Shown here in pieces: positions 17,967-29,200 of a DNA stretch of 64,000 bases. The translations under genes and the position numbers were made by a program. The notes beneath the pieces are model-generated. The model saw only the letters and a list, made by a program, of their open reading frames with translations. It was not told the DNA's origin and searched no databases. The stretch is from Mesorhizobium sp. WSM3626 (GTDB lineage: Bacteria; Pseudomonadota; Alphaproteobacteria; Rhizobiales; Rhizobiaceae), in assembly GCF_000513935.1 (NCBI RefSeq), contig NZ_AZUY01000003.1, positions 324 through 64,323 of the forward strand, given 5' to 3'. Positions within the stretch are counted from its first letter, which is position 1. Every line of letters starts with the position of its first letter.

Positions 17967-18509
17967 TCAGGTTCGTTTGGCCTGATCGCGCAGGTTCCGG
18001 TGCGAGGTCATGAACGTTCGCTCGGCTTCGGTGAGCGGACGTAGCGTGGCGGAACGGCCAAGTGCGGCGACTACCTCGTCAATGTCGAGGAAGCGGCGCG
18101 CCTTGCGGTCATAGACGCCGGCCGTCGTCAGGATCAGGGCGGCCGTCTCGCCATTGTCGAGGACGAAGCGGTGCTTGCCGATGACCTGGGTGCCTTCCCA
18201 GGTCTCGATCGAGGACACCACTTCGAAGCGGCGCCACAGCCGGATCTCGCGGGCGTAGACGGCCTGCAACCCGCCCATCATCGGCGCCCAGCCATTCTTC
18301 CTCGCCAGCGTGATGAGGCCGGCGCGGACGAACAGGTCGATGCGGCCAAGGTCGGCCAGCATCATGTAGCGCGCATTGTTGAGATGGATGTTGAAGTCGA
18401 TGTCGGTCGGCAGGCAGCGAAAGGCCAGCCGGCCTTCGCCGCCCATGAGATAGGGACCACGCCTGCGCGCCGTGGCCAGCATGCGCGCCATGCGCGCCCA
18501 GACGTACAT
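17967..18509 (-). CDS. Hotdog-fold acyl-CoA thioesterase family protein
   Basis: A 180-residue protein of the 4-hydroxybenzoyl-CoA-thioesterase-like hotdog family, recognised by the segment DFNIHLNNARYMMLADLGRI and the strand pair EVVSSIETWEGTQVIGKH. It probably hydrolyses acyl-CoA. It lies 9 bp after the multifunctional FadB-like gene in the beta-oxidation operon, so release of free CoA from pathway intermediates is a reasonable role. Internal methionines at residues 7 and 10 are alternative starts. Substrate unknown. Confidence 0.8.
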   Translation of the reverse strand: MYVWARMARMLATARRRGPYLMGGEGRLAFRCLPTDIDFNIHLNNARYMMLADLGRIDLFVRAGLITLARKNGWAPMMGGLQAVYAREIRLWRRFEVVSSIETWEGTQVIGKHRFVLDNGETAALILTTAGVYDRKARRFLDIDEVVAALGRSATLRPLTEAERTFMTSHRNLRDQAKRT

Positions 18510-18518
18510 GACGCTGTG

Positions 18519-20738
18519 TCAGGCTGCCTGCTTCACATCGCCCTTGGCATAGGGACCGAAGCGTTCGTAGAAGGTCTCACCTTTCTCGGCCATGTCGATG
18601 AGCAGCTTGGGCGCCTTGAACTCGGCGCCATACTTCTTCTGCAGGCCCTTGGCGATCTTGACGAATTGCTTGGTGCCGATCCCGTCGATGTAGGACAGCG
18701 CGCCACCGGTATAGGGCGCGAAGCCGAAGGCCAGGATCGACCCGACATCGGCCTCGCGCGGGTCGGTGACGATACCCTCTTCCATCACGCGTGCCGCTTC
18801 GAGCGCGATGGTGACCAGCAGGCGCCGCTGCAGCTCCTCATAGTCGACCTTCTCGGCCGCGAGCTGCGGATAGAGGTCCTTCAACCCCGGCCACAGCTTC
18901 TTCTTCGCGGGCTTGGCCGGATAGTCGTAAAAGCCCTTGCCGTTCTTGCGGCCGAGGCGGCCGTGGTCGTCGACCATGGTGTTGATCAGCGCCATCTGCC
19001 TGGGGTCGACGGCCTTGTCGCCGAGATCCCCGATGGTCTGCTTCATGATCTTCTGAGCAAGGTCGATGGCCGTCTCGTCGGTCAGCGCCAAGGGACCGAC
19101 CGGCATGCCGGCGGCCTTCGCCGCATTCTCGATCATCGGCGCGGGCACGCCTTCGATCAGCATCTTGTAGGCTTCCGACATATAGCGCAGCACGCAGCGG
19201 TTGACATAGAAGCCGCGCGTGTCGTTGACGACGATCGGCGTCTTCTTGATGGCGCGCACGAAGTCGATCGCGGTCGCCAGCGCCTTGTCGCCGGTCTTCT
19301 TGCCGAGGATGATCTCGACCAGCAGCATCTTGTCGACCGGTGAGAAGAAGTGGATGCCGATGAAATTCTTCGGCCGCGCCGAATTCCTGGCCAGGCCGGT
19401 GATCGGAATGGTCGAAGTGTTGGAGGCAAAGATCGCCGACGACTTCAGCACGGCCTCCGCCTGTTCGGTGGCGTTCTTCTTGACGGCTGAATCCTCGAAC
19501 ACGGCTTCCACCACGAGATCGCAGCCGGCGAGGTCGGCATAGTCTGCCGTCGGCGTGATCAGCGACAGGAACTTGTCCTTCTCCTCGGGCTTGGCGCGGC
19601 CCTTCTTGACCTGATCCGAGATCAGGCTGTCGGAATGCGCCTTGCCCTTTGCGGCCGCCTCCATATCCCGGTCGAGCAGCACCACCGGAATGCCGGCCTT
19701 GGCGGTGACATAGGCGATGCCCGCGCCCATGAAGCCGGCGCCGAGGATACCGATCTTCTTGAACCTGGTGTCCGGCACGCCGGCCGGACGGCGCGCGCCC
19801 TTGTTCAGCTCCTGCAGCGACACGAACAGCGAGCGGATCATCGCCGCCGCTTCCTTGCTCTGCATGATCTCGGTGAAATAGCGCTGCTCGATCCTGAGCG
19901 CGGTGTCGAAGGGCACCAGCAGGCCCTCATAGACGCATTTCAGGATCGCGGCGGCGGCCGGGTAATTGCCATGGGTCTCGCGACGCAGGATGGCGATGGC
20001 CGGCGGCCACAGATTGGCGCCGGCCGCCGAATAGATCGGCCCGCCAGGCAGCTTGAAACCCTTCTCGTCCCACGGCGCCACCGGCTTGAGGCCGTTCCTG
20101 ATCATCGCCTTCGCGGTCTCGATCAGCTTCGCCGGTTCGGCGATCTCGTGGATCAGGCCCATCGCCTTCGCCTTCTGCGGCGATAGGGTCTGGCCGGAGG
20201 TCAGCATCTGCAACGCCTGTTGCTGGTCGGTCAGCCGCGGCACGCGCTGGGTGCCGCCGGCACCGGGGAAGATGCCGATCTTGACCTCGGGGAGCGCCAT
20301 CTTGACCTTGTCGGAGTCGGCGGCGACGCGGCCATGGCAGGCGAGCGACATTTCGAAGGCGCCGCCCATGCAGGTGCCGTTGATTGCCGATACCCATGGC
20401 TTGCCGCAGGTTTCCAGCTTACGGAACAGGCCGGTCATGATGCCGGCATTGTCGAACAGCGCCCTGGTCGCCTTTTCGACGTCCCTGGCCTTGTCAGTGG
20501 CGAAGCTGGTCAGCATCCTCTGCAGCAAGGTGATGTCGGCGCCACCGGAGAAAGTGTCCTTGCCGGAGGTGATCACCGCGCCTTTGATGGCGGCATCGCC
20601 GGCCACCTTGTCCACGATGGCGTTCAACTCGCGCATCACCGCTTCGGTGAAGACGTTCATCGAGCGGTCCGGGCTGTTCCAGGTGACCAGCGCGATGCCA
20701 TCGGCGTCGATGTCGAGGGTGAAATTGGTGTAGCTCAT
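18519..20738 (-). CDS. FadB/FadJ-type multifunctional beta-oxidation protein
   Basis: A 739-residue fusion of an N-terminal enoyl-CoA hydratase domain (about residues 1-200, with the crotonase loop [12 protein letters not shown]) and a 3-hydroxyacyl-CoA dehydrogenase with the NAD-binding motif [16 protein letters not shown] (about residues 335-350) plus its C-terminal domains. It performs the second and third steps of the beta-oxidation cycle. I use the ATG at 20738 (MSYTNFTLD), with GAGAG upstream. It is 13 bp after the thiolase gene. FadJ-type naming is possible, so I give no symbol. Confidence 0.92.
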   Translation of the reverse strand: MSYTNFTLDIDADGIALVTWNSPDRSMNVFTEAVMRELNAIVDKVAGDAAIKGAVITSGKDTFSGGADITLLQRMLTSFATDKARDVEKATRALFDNAGIMTGLFRKLETCGKPWVSAINGTCMGGAFEMSLACHGRVAADSDKVKMALPEVKIGIFPGAGGTQRVPRLTDQQQALQMLTSGQTLSPQKAKAMGLIHEIAEPAKLIETAKAMIRNGLKPVAPWDEKGFKLPGGPIYSAAGANLWPPAIAILRRETHGNYPAAAAILKCVYEGLLVPFDTALRIEQRYFTEIMQSKEAAAMIRSLFVSLQELNKGARRPAGVPDTRFKKIGILGAGFMGAGIAYVTAKAGIPVVLLDRDMEAAAKGKAHSDSLISDQVKKGRAKPEEKDKFLSLITPTADYADLAGCDLVVEAVFEDSAVKKNATEQAEAVLKSSAIFASNTSTIPITGLARNSARPKNFIGIHFFSPVDKMLLVEIILGKKTGDKALATAIDFVRAIKKTPIVVNDTRGFYVNRCVLRYMSEAYKMLIEGVPAPMIENAAKAAGMPVGPLALTDETAIDLAQKIMKQTIGDLGDKAVDPRQMALINTMVDDHGRLGRKNGKGFYDYPAKPAKKKLWPGLKDLYPQLAAEKVDYEELQRRLLVTIALEAARVMEEGIVTDPREADVGSILAFGFAPYTGGALSYIDGIGTKQFVKIAKGLQKKYGAEFKAPKLLIDMAEKGETFYERFGPYAKGDVKQAA

Positions 20739-20751
20739 CGTTCTCTCCCCG

Positions 20752-21960
20752 TCAGACGCGTTCGATGATGGTTGCGGTACCCATGCCGGCACCGATGCAC
20801 AGTGTCACCAGCGCGGTGTTCAAGTCGCGGCGCTCGAGTTCGTCCAGCACCGTGCCGAAGATCATCGCGCCGGTGGCCCCGAGCGGATGGCCCATGGCGA
20901 TGGCGCCGCCATTGACGTTGATCTTGTCGTGCGGGATCTCGAAAGCCTGCATGTAGCGCAGCACCACCGAGGCGAAGGCCTCGTTGAGCTCGAACAGGTC
21001 GATGTCCGACAGCTTCATCTTGGCACGCTTCAACAGTTTCTCGGTGACATCGACCGGGCCGGTCAGCATCAGCACCGGCTCGGAGCCGATGTTGGCGAAG
21101 GTGCGGATGCGGGCGCGGGGCTTGAGGCCCATCGCCTTACCGGCCTTCTTCGAGCCAAGCAGTACGGCCGCCGCGCCATCGACAATGCCGGACGAGTTGC
21201 CGGCGTGATGGACGTGGTTGACCTCCTCGACCTCGGGATGCTTCTGCACCGCCACCGCGTCGAAGCCGCCCATTTCGCCAGGCATGACAAAGGACGGATT
21301 GAGCGAGGCGAGCGACTGCATGTCGGTCGACGGCCGCATATGCTCGTCATGGTCGAGAATGGTCAGTCCATTCTGGTCCTTGATCGGGATGACCGAGTTC
21401 TTGAAGCGGCCATCGGCCCAGGATCTTGCGGCGCGCTTCTGGCTCTCGACCGCGTAGGCGTCGACGTCGTCGCGCGAGAAGCCGTATTTGGTGGCGATCA
21501 GGTCGGCCGAAATGCCTTGCGGCACGAACCAGCCGGGCAGGCCGACCGAAGGATCCATGAACCAGGCGCCGCCGGACATGCCCATGCCGACGCGCGACAT
21601 CGATTCGACGCCGCCGGCAATGACGATTTCATCGGCGCCCTGCGCGATCTTGGCGGCGCCGAAATTGATGGCGTCCAATCCGGAGGCGCAGAAGCGCGAG
21701 ATCTGCATGCCGGGTGCCTTTGTGTCGTAGCCGGCCTCGAAAGCGGCGGCACGCGGGATGACGGAGCCCGCCTCGCCGACCGGGTCGACGCAGCCGAAGA
21801 TGATGTCGTCGACCGTGCCGGTGTCCAGCCCGTTGCGATCGCGCAGTGCCTCGAGCGTCCTGGCGGCGAGCCGCACCGCCGGCACCTCGTGCAGCGATCC
21901 GTCCTTCTTGCCCTTGCCACGCGGCGTGCGAACGGCGTCATAGACATAAGCTTCGGCCAT
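20752..21960 (-). CDS. Acetyl-CoA C-acyltransferase (thiolase)
   Basis: Thiolase family, 402 residues, closing the beta-oxidation cycle by cleaving 3-ketoacyl-CoA. The active-site cysteine sits in [15 protein letters not shown] (about residue 92); a C-terminal catalytic histidine is in [15 protein letters not shown] and the second cysteine in [12 protein letters not shown] choose the second ATG at 21960, since AGGAG lies 7 bp before it but only 1 bp before the ATG at 21966. It is 34 bp behind the acyl-CoA dehydrogenase gene and 13 bp before the FadB-type gene. Confidence 0.93.
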   Translation of the reverse strand: MAEAYVYDAVRTPRGKGKKDGSLHEVPAVRLAARTLEALRDRNGLDTGTVDDIIFGCVDPVGEAGSVIPRAAAFEAGYDTKAPGMQISRFCASGLDAINFGAAKIAQGADEIVIAGGVESMSRVGMGMSGGAWFMDPSVGLPGWFVPQGISADLIATKYGFSRDDVDAYAVESQKRAARSWADGRFKNSVIPIKDQNGLTILDHDEHMRPSTDMQSLASLNPSFVMPGEMGGFDAVAVQKHPEVEEVNHVHHAGNSSGIVDGAAAVLLGSKKAGKAMGLKPRARIRTFANIGSEPVLMLTGPVDVTEKLLKRAKMKLSDIDLFELNEAFASVVLRYMQAFEIPHDKINVNGGAIAMGHPLGATGAMIFGTVLDELERRDLNTALVTLCIGAGMGTATIIERV

Positions 21961-21994
21961 TTTCATGCTCCTTGGGTTCGCTGAAGAGAGCTGC

Positions 21995-23167
21995 TCAGAG
22001 CGAGCGTCCGATCAGCAATTTCATGATCTCGTTGGTGCCGCCGTAGATGCGCTGGACGCGGGCGTCGCGGAACATGCGGGCGATCGGATATTCATTCATG
22101 TAGCCATAGCCGCCGTGCAATTGAAGGCATTCATCGACGACTTTGCCCTGCAGGTCGGAGAGCCAGTACTTGGCCATCGAGGCCGTTACCGGATCCAGCC
22201 CGCTATTGATGTGGCGGGTGACGCAGTCATTGTAGAAGACGCGGCCGATGGTGGCCTCCGTCTTCAATTCAGCCAGCTTGAACTGCGTGTTCTGGAAGTC
22301 GATGATCGCCTTGCCGAAAGCCTTGCGCTCCTTGACGTAGTCGATGGTCAGCGCCAGCGCCCGCTCGATCATGGCGATCGCCCCGGTGCCGATCTGCAGC
22401 CGCTCCTGCGGCAATTGCTGCATCAGCTGGACGAAGCCCTGTCCCTCTTCATGGCCAAGCAGGTTGGAGGTCGGCACACGCACGTCGTTGAAGAACAGCT
22501 CCGATGTGTCGTTGGCCTTCAGCCCGATCTTGTCGAGGTTGCGGCCGCGTTCGAACCCCTCGACTTCATCGGTCTCGATAACGATCAGCGAGGTGCCCTT
22601 GGCGCCCTTCTCCGGATCGGTCTTGGTGACGACGATGATGAAGTTCGCCAGCTGGCCGTTGGTGATGAAGGTCTTGGAGCCGTTGATCTTGTATTGGTTG
22701 CCGTCCTTCTCGGCACGGGTCTTGACACCCTGCAGGTCGGAACCGGCGCCAGGCTCGGTCATGGCAATGGCGCCGATCAGGTCGCCGGTGGCGAGCTTGG
22801 GCAGCCATTTCTTCTTCTGCTCCTCCGAACCGTAATGGAGGATGTAAGGGGCGACGATCGAATTGTGCAGGCCGATGCCGAAGCCATCGACGCCGACATG
22901 GCCGATCGCCTCGATGATGGCGCTCTCATGCGCGAAGGTGCCGCCCGAGCCGCCATATTCCTCCGGCATGGACGCGCAGAGCAGGCCGGCGGAACCTGCC
23001 TTCAGCCAGCTTTCGCGGTCGACCATCTCGTTCTTCTCGAACTCATCGTAGCGCGGTGCGATCTCCTCCGACATGAAACGGATAGCCATGTCGTAGAGCA
23101 TGCCGACCTCGTCGGCCGCCCAGGCTGGCTTCGGCAAAGAGAGCACTTCGGCGGGATTTGTCGCCAC
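21995..23167 (-). CDS. Acyl-CoA dehydrogenase
   Basis: FAD-dependent flavoenzyme of 390 residues catalysing the first oxidation of an acyl-CoA; electrons go to the electron-transfer flavoprotein. The signature AMTEPGAGSDLQGVKTRA and the C-terminal QLHGGYGYMNEYPIARMFRD are clear. The FAD-domain C-terminus is complete. It is the second gene of the operon, 46 bp after the larger dehydrogenase gene. Chain-length specificity is not determined by these motifs. Confidence 0.93.
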   Translation of the reverse strand: MATNPAEVLSLPKPAWAADEVGMLYDMAIRFMSEEIAPRYDEFEKNEMVDRESWLKAGSAGLLCASMPEEYGGSGGTFAHESAIIEAIGHVGVDGFGIGLHNSIVAPYILHYGSEEQKKKWLPKLATGDLIGAIAMTEPGAGSDLQGVKTRAEKDGNQYKINGSKTFITNGQLANFIIVVTKTDPEKGAKGTSLIVIETDEVEGFERGRNLDKIGLKANDTSELFFNDVRVPTSNLLGHEEGQGFVQLMQQLPQERLQIGTGAIAMIERALALTIDYVKERKAFGKAIIDFQNTQFKLAELKTEATIGRVFYNDCVTRHINSGLDPVTASMAKYWLSDLQGKVVDECLQLHGGYGYMNEYPIARMFRDARVQRIYGGTNEIMKLLIGRSL

Positions 23168-23213
23168 GATTTCCTCCGCGTATCGACAGACAGACAGGCC
23201 AGCGAGGTTGAGT

Positions 23214-25025
23214 TTAGAACGCTTCCGCCGGCAGGGCCATCAGCGTATCGGCGCCACTAGAAATACGGGCGAGGTGGACCGAGGTTTCCGGCATGATCCG
23301 TTCCATGAAGAAGCGCGCCGTCACGACCTTGTTGTCGTAGAAGGCCCCCTTGTCTTCAAGGAAAGAGTGGGAACCGTTGGCGCCGGTCTTGCCCTGCGCC
23401 GCCTTGGCCATTTGCGCCCACATGTAGCCCAGCGCCACGAGGCCGAAGAGATGCATGTAGTCGGTCGAGGCCGCACCGGCATTGTCGGGCTTGGCCATGC
23501 CGTTCTGCAGCAGCCACATCGTCGCCGCCTGCAAATCATTGAGGCCCTTCTTCAGACCCTTGGTGAAGGGCGCCATCTTTTCGTCCGCGCGGTTTTCCTC
23601 GCAGAATTCGCCGACCTCCTTGAAGAAGGCCTGTATGGCGCGGCCGCCGTTCAAGCCGAGCTTGCGGCCGACGAGGTCGAGCGCCTGGATGCCGTTGGCG
23701 CCTTCATAGATCATGGCGATGCGGGCATCGCGCACGAACTGGCTCATGCCGTGCTCTTCGATGTAGCCGTGGCCGCCGAACACCTGCTGCGCCATCACCG
23801 CGTGGTCGAACCCCTTGTCGGTCAGCACGCCCTTGACCACCGGCGTCATCAGGCCGGTGTAGTCGTCGGCCGCCTGGCGGTCCTTGTCGTCGGCGGAGCG
23901 GTGCGCGATGTCGGACTTGATCGCCGTCCACAGCGCCAGCGCGCGGCCGGCCTCGTTGAAAGCCTTCATGGTCATCAGCGAGCGGCGGATGTCGGGATGG
24001 ACGATGATCGGGTCGGCCTTCTTCTCCGGCGCCTTCGGGCCCGACAGCGAGCGGCCCTGCAAACGGTCCTTGGCGTAGGCGACGGCGTTCTGGTAGGCGA
24101 TCTCCGACAGCGACAGGCCCTGCAGGCCAACGCCGAGCCGCGCCTCGTTCATCATCGTGAACATCGCCTTCAGGCCGCCATTGGCCTCGCCCAGCAGCGT
24201 ACCTTCGGCCTTGTCATAGTTCATGACGCAAGTCGAATTGCCGTGGATGCCCATCTTCTCCTCGATGGAACCGCAGGAAACGGTGTTCCTTGTCCCCGGA
24301 TTGCCCGACGCATCGAGCTTGAGCTTCGGCACGATGAACAGCGAGATGCCCTTGACGCCTTCGGGGGCGCCTTCGATACGGGCCAGCACCAGATGGACGA
24401 TGTTGTCCGACATGTCGTGCTCACCGGCCGAGATGAATATCTTCTGGCCCGAAATCTTGTAGGTGCCATCGCCGTTCGGCACCGCCTTGGTGCGCAGCAG
24501 GCCGAGATCAGTGCCGCAATGCGGCTCGGTCAGGTTCATGGTGCCGGTCCAGGTGCCCTCGACCATCCTGGGCAGCCAGGTCGCCTTCTGCTCGTCGGTG
24601 CCGTGGGTGATGATGGCCGCGATCGCACCCTGGGTAAGCCCGGGATACATCATCAGCGACATGTTGGCCGAGACCATGTATTCGGCCACCGCCGTGTGCA
24701 CGGCATAGGGCAGGCCCTGGCCACCGAACTCGACCGGAGCCGCCAGACCCATCCAGCCACCTTCGCGATACTGGTAGAACGCTTCCTTGAAGCCCTTGGG
24801 CGTGGTCACCGAGCCGTCGTCGTGGCGCACGCAGCCTTCCATGTCGCCGACACGGTTGAGCGGATGCATGACGTTCTCGGCGAGCTTGGCCCCTTCGGCG
24901 AGAATTGCCTCCAGTACGTCGGGCGTTGCGTCGGCGAATCCGGCAAGGTTCGAATAGCGCTGATAACCCAGCACCTCGTTGAGCACGAACAGCGTGTCCT
25001 GGACCGGGGCCCTGTAGATCGGCAT
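23214..25025 (-). CDS. Large acyl-CoA dehydrogenase with C-terminal extension
   Basis: A 603-residue acyl-CoA dehydrogenase with the longer C-terminal domain found in the FadE5-like class. The N-terminal domain, the [18 protein letters not shown] signature (about residue 165) and [19 protein letters not shown] (about 425) are visible. I start at the ATG at 25025 ([11 protein letters not shown]), the family N-terminus. It is first in the five-gene operon and has a near-perfect palindromic operator about 85-120 bp upstream, which suggests regulation by the MerR-family protein encoded 264 bp away. Confidence 0.92.
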   Translation of the reverse strand: MPIYRAPVQDTLFVLNEVLGYQRYSNLAGFADATPDVLEAILAEGAKLAENVMHPLNRVGDMEGCVRHDDGSVTTPKGFKEAFYQYREGGWMGLAAPVEFGGQGLPYAVHTAVAEYMVSANMSLMMYPGLTQGAIAAIITHGTDEQKATWLPRMVEGTWTGTMNLTEPHCGTDLGLLRTKAVPNGDGTYKISGQKIFISAGEHDMSDNIVHLVLARIEGAPEGVKGISLFIVPKLKLDASGNPGTRNTVSCGSIEEKMGIHGNSTCVMNYDKAEGTLLGEANGGLKAMFTMMNEARLGVGLQGLSLSEIAYQNAVAYAKDRLQGRSLSGPKAPEKKADPIIVHPDIRRSLMTMKAFNEAGRALALWTAIKSDIAHRSADDKDRQAADDYTGLMTPVVKGVLTDKGFDHAVMAQQVFGGHGYIEEHGMSQFVRDARIAMIYEGANGIQALDLVGRKLGLNGGRAIQAFFKEVGEFCEENRADEKMAPFTKGLKKGLNDLQAATMWLLQNGMAKPDNAGAASTDYMHLFGLVALGYMWAQMAKAAQGKTGANGSHSFLEDKGAFYDNKVVTARFFMERIMPETSVHLARISSGADTLMALPAEAF

Positions 25026-25104
25026 GCTTTCCTCCACCATGCGGATAAAGGCCCCGAAATCAAGCCGTGCGCGGCAAGCGGGCCAATGTCGAAGTGGCAA
25101 TAGC

Positions 25105-25136
25105 AAATATTGACGTTTGCGTAAACGTCAATATTT
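25105..25136. promoter_or_regulatory. Palindromic operator before the beta-oxidation operon
   Basis: AAATATTGACGTTT (25105-25118) and its exact complement AAACGTCAATATTT (25123-25136) flank the spacer GCGT. The core ACGTTTGCGTAAACGT resembles the LiuR-type MerR motif TTTACGTNNACGTAAA. A similar sequence lies upstream of the merR gene. Confidence 0.7.
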
Positions 25137-25226
25137 TCAATGCGACAAGATTCCGCTGCCACGCGCGCGGAGCCTAGCGTTGCGGCATTGGGCAAGCGAG
25201 CGCGAAACGGCAGGCCATGACAGCGA

Positions 25227-25255
25227 AAAGCCGCGCGGCATGGCCACGCGGCTTT
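25227..25255 (-). terminator. Terminator after the merR gene
   Basis: AAAGCCGCG and CGCGGCTTT form a 9-bp stem downstream of the MerR gene stop at 25289. Leftward transcription gives a stem followed by T residues, as in an intrinsic terminator, so merR probably ends before the beta-oxidation operon begins. Confidence 0.6.
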
Positions 25256-25288
25256 GATGGTGAAGGTCCGACAGTGTCGGAGAGTGGC

Positions 25289-25750
25289 TTAGCTCGCGAC
25301 GCTCGCCTGCGGCGTCGAACGCTCGGCCAACATCTGGCGCACCGCCGACATCGAGCCGCCGAGCTCATTGATGGCGTCGTCGATCAGTGCCCGCTGCTTC
25401 TGCAGGCGAGCGAGCTGCTTCTCCGACTTGTCCAGCGCCAGCCGCAACTGCTTGGTGTTGGAACCTTTCGGATCGTAGAGGTCCATCATCTGCTTGACGT
25501 CGCGCAGCGAGAACCCAACCTTGCGGCCGAGCAGGATCAGCTTCAGCCTGGCCTTGTCGCGGCGCGTATAGAGACGGGTCGAACCGTCGCGCTGCGGGTG
25601 GAGCAGGCCTTTGTCTTCGTAGAAGCGCAGCGTGCGCAGCGTCACGCCATACTTTTTGGCCATTTCGCCGATGCGGGAGAGATCCTCGCCGACTTCGACG
25701 GATGCATTATTGGTATTGGCCGCGGTCTCGCCGGCCGAGATAAGTTTCAT
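25289..25750 (-). CDS. MerR-family regulator of beta-oxidation (LiuR-like)
   Basis: A 153-residue MerR-family transcription regulator. The winged helix-turn-helix spans about residues 28-95, including GVTLRTLRFYEDKGLLHPQ, and a coiled coil follows (about 105-145). The frame also opens at 25756; the ATG at 25750 is used. Two look-alike operators flank it: the palindrome before the dehydrogenase operon and TTTACGTTTACGTCAA (25877-25892) upstream of its own start, so it probably represses or activates both. In MerR families of this type LiuR controls branched-chain and fatty acid degradation. The effector is probably an acyl-CoA, by inference. Confidence 0.8.
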   Translation of the reverse strand: MKLISAGETAANTNNASVEVGEDLSRIGEMAKKYGVTLRTLRFYEDKGLLHPQRDGSTRLYTRRDKARLKLILLGRKVGFSLRDVKQMMDLYDPKGSNTKQLRLALDKSEKQLARLQKQRALIDDAINELGGSMSAVRQMLAERSTPQASVAS

Positions 25751-25756
25751 GGTCAC

Positions 25757-26205
25757 TGGCTTCCCCGTCTGGTGGCGTCGCGGTCCCGGACCATGCGTCG
25801 CCTGACTGGAAGCGGGGGCGTGCTTCCAGCCGTGGTTTCAACAAACAAATCGCAAAACAGCACAGTTGATGCGCCATTTACGTTTACGTCAATTCTATAC
25901 CGATAGCCGCCTCATGAGGCAAGGGCGTTCTGAGAACCGTGCTTTATGCCGCACCGGAAATCGAGACCGCCAACTTCCTTGCAACTTCTTAAGCTTGGTT
26001 AACGCGTTGTTTACCACGTTGGGCGAAATGTGCGCGTGTCGGCTATCCGTGGTTATCCTGTATCGAATTTTCACGGTTTTTCGGAGCGCGGGGTGAAACC
26101 CGGGAAGCTTGTCTTCCACCGTGGCATGGAAGCGCGGTCGCCTCGTTCCGGCAGGGACTTGGGGAGCTGGTCGCAAGCCGGCCAATCTGAAAGACGGACG
26201 CACCG
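25757..26205. promoter_or_regulatory. merR-podJ divergent intergenic region
   Basis: This 449-bp stretch holds no recognised gene. It carries the second LiuR-type operator at 25877-25892, about 127 bp upstream of merR, and a TTAA-N6-TTAA-N7-TTTA array at 25989-26013, about 190 bp upstream of podJ, resembling the CtrA motif TTAA-N7-TTAA with one mismatch. No strong ribosome-binding site precedes podJ. Confidence 0.45.
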
Positions 26206-29200
26206 ATGAACAGCAAGCGGTCCTACTTCGATACACTCAATGCCGGCAGGCAGCGCAAGCCACAGACAACGCTCGAGCAGCTGAACCGCTCGCTGGAGAC
26301 CCTGGAACAGCGCCTGGGGCAAACGCGTGAAGACGCGATGGCACGGCCCGTTCCTCGCCAATATGGCGCCGACCCGCGTTACCCCGCCGCCGAACCGCGT
26401 TATCCCGCCGCGCAGCCGACGGCCCAGCAGCGCTGGTATGAGGATCCGCAGCCGGCACCGCGTGCGCACAACCCGGCGCCCTCGCCTGGCTTCGACCAGA
26501 ATTACCAGGCAATCGCGCGCGACATCGACCGCGTGCGCGGCCAGGAAGACAGCGTCGCGATGGTCGGCAAGATCGCGGGCGAGCTGCGCGGCATGCGCGA
26601 GGAACTGCGCCACCAGGTGACTTCAGGCCTGCAGCGCGAATTCGACGCGCTGCGCAAGGACATCGACCGCGCCTTCCAGGCGAACGCCAAGCCCGGCGCG
26701 ACGGGCAAGGGCAGCGCCGAACTCGGCGTGGAATTCGAGCGGCTGTCCGGCGCCATCAAATCGCTGTCGGAGAAGAGTGACGACAGGGGCGTCAACCTGC
26801 TGCGACTGGAACTCGAGCAGGTCAAGGCCGCGCTCGAGACGCTGGCGCGCGAGGAGAGCGTGCAGAAGGTCGACCGCCGCTGGGACGATTTCGATCGCCG
26901 CTGGACGGCTTTCGAGGACCGCGTCGACGCCGACCAGCGCAAGCGCTCCGACGATCCCGCCCTTGCGGCCCTGACCGACCGGCTGGAGCAGATCAGCAAC
27001 GCCGTCAACAACCTGCCGGAATCGCTGTCGCTGCGTTCGCTGGAGGAAAAGGTCCGCACACTGGCTGGGGCGGTCGACCATTTCGCCAGCCAGCAGGACA
27101 ATCGCGGCGGCGGCACGCTGGCCATGATCGACGAGCGGCTGGACGAGATTTCCCGCGCCATCGTAGCCTCGACAGTCGCCGCACAGGCCAATTCAATCGA
27201 TCACGAAGCCTTCGAGCGCATCGAGAAGCGAATCGACTCGCTCGCCCAGCAGATCGAGGAAGTGGCGCAGGACCGTCCCGGCAATGTCGTGGTCGACCGG
27301 CTGAACACGCTGTCGAGCCGGGTCGATGACCTCGCCGGCCGCGCCAACCTGCCGGAGCAGGCGATGGAACGGCTCGCCAAGCAGATCGCGCTGATCGCCG
27401 ACAAGATCGATCAGGCGCCGGCCATGCCCGACGCCGACTACATCTTCCACGGGCTTGAGCAGCGCTTCGACGTGCTGTCCGGCATGATGGAGCGTCGCCA
27501 GGGCGACGCCATCGAACAGGGCAACATGCTGTTTCGCGATCTCGAGCGCCGGCTGGACGAGGTTGCCGACCGGCTGGATCAGCGCAGCATGGCGCAGGTC
27601 GACAGCGCCGGCATCATGGACGCCATCGACGCCCGCTTCACCGCACTGGCCAAGCGCATGGAAACGCGCGCTCCCGATCCAGCCGGCGAGGCGGCGATCC
27701 GCGGGCTGGAAAGCCGGCTCGAGGACATTTCAAGCAGGCTGGACGCTTCGGCGGCTCAAGTGGCCGGCATCGATCCGGCGCTGATCCGCAGCCTGGAGGC
27801 GCAGGTCGCCGGCCTGTCGGCGCATCTTTCCAAGCCCAGCACGCCGCTGCCGGATTTCGAGGACATCAGCCCGCGCCTCAACGAAATCGAAAAAGCGCTG
27901 GCTGGGACCCGCGATTCCATCCTCGGGGCCGCACGCGAGGCGGCTGAGAACGCGGTGCGCTCGCTGGCCGGAACGAGCACCAATACAGCCGCGGTATCTG
28001 GCCTCGCCCAGGACCTGAAGACGCTGGAGACATTGACGCGGCGTTCCGACGAGCGCAATTCGCGCACCTTCGAGGCCATTCACGATACACTGCTCAAGAT
28101 CGTCGACAGGCTGGGTTCGCTGGAAACCAGCGACTCGTCCGAAGCGGTAAGCGAACTCCTCGACGCGGCTCCGACCGAACCGAGCGGCTGGCGTGGCGCA
28201 CGGCGGCCCAAGATGGCCGTGAACGCACCGTCGATGACAATGGACGAGCCGCAGCCGCTGACCGGCATGGCCGATCTGGACGCGCGTGCCGCGGCCATAT
28301 TGCGCGCCGAGCCCGGCGAGCCGGCACTGCACGTTGAAACGGGCTTGTCTGCCCGGCCGGGCGCGCGCTCACCCGCGGAAGCAGCAGCCGCCGCCGCGAT
28401 GGCCGCACTCGGTTCCGACGCCACCGCCGGAAAGGACCAGCCTGCTGGCCGCAGGTCGATGTTCGGCGGGCTGGCGCGCGCCTTCAAGGGCAAGAAGCCT
28501 GCGGATGTTCCGCCGCTGGCCGGCTCGGCGCCGAGCGCCGATGTCCCGAGTGTCGATCTCGACGAGCCGCTCGACCCGAGAGTCGCCAACCGCCCGCTGG
28601 AGCCCGGCTCCGGCGCGCCCGACCTCAATGCCATCATGAAGCGCGTGCGCGATGAGCGCGGACAACCGGCAAAGCCCGGCGACAGCGACGCGGCGAAGTC
28701 GGATTTCATCGCCGCTGCCCGACGCGCGGCGCAGGCGGCCGCGGCCGAAGCCGACGCCCTGAAGCGCCAGTCGACGATGAAAGGCCCGGTCAAGGCGCTC
28801 AGGATAGGCGACCTGCTCAAGGCGCGGCGCAAGCCGATCCTGATGGCTGCGGCAGCGATCATGCTGGCGCTTGCCGGCCTGCAGCTCGGCAAGGCGTTTC
28901 TTTCGGATCCCGCCCAGGTGGCAAATAACGACACGGCCCCGATCGTCGCCTCGCAGCCGGTGAAGACGGCATCTGTCGATACCGCCAGCCAGCCGAAGAC
29001 CGAAGTCCAGCCGGCGGCGACAGATATCGCGCCGGCCCCTGCCGTCAGGCAGGCCGAACAATCCGCGCCGGCAAGCAAGGACGACATGACGGCGCAGACC
29101 GTCATGGCCATGCCGTCCGATGCGGACGCGATGCCGGATACAGCATCCGCCGCCAGGCCCGCTCCGGCGCCGGTCGCGCCGGCCGTGGCTTCCGGCCCGA

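Noticed and set aside
23100-25103. 667-codon plus-strand frame antisense to the large acyl-CoA dehydrogenase
   Set aside because: Shadow frame with arginine-rich low-complexity product and no motifs.
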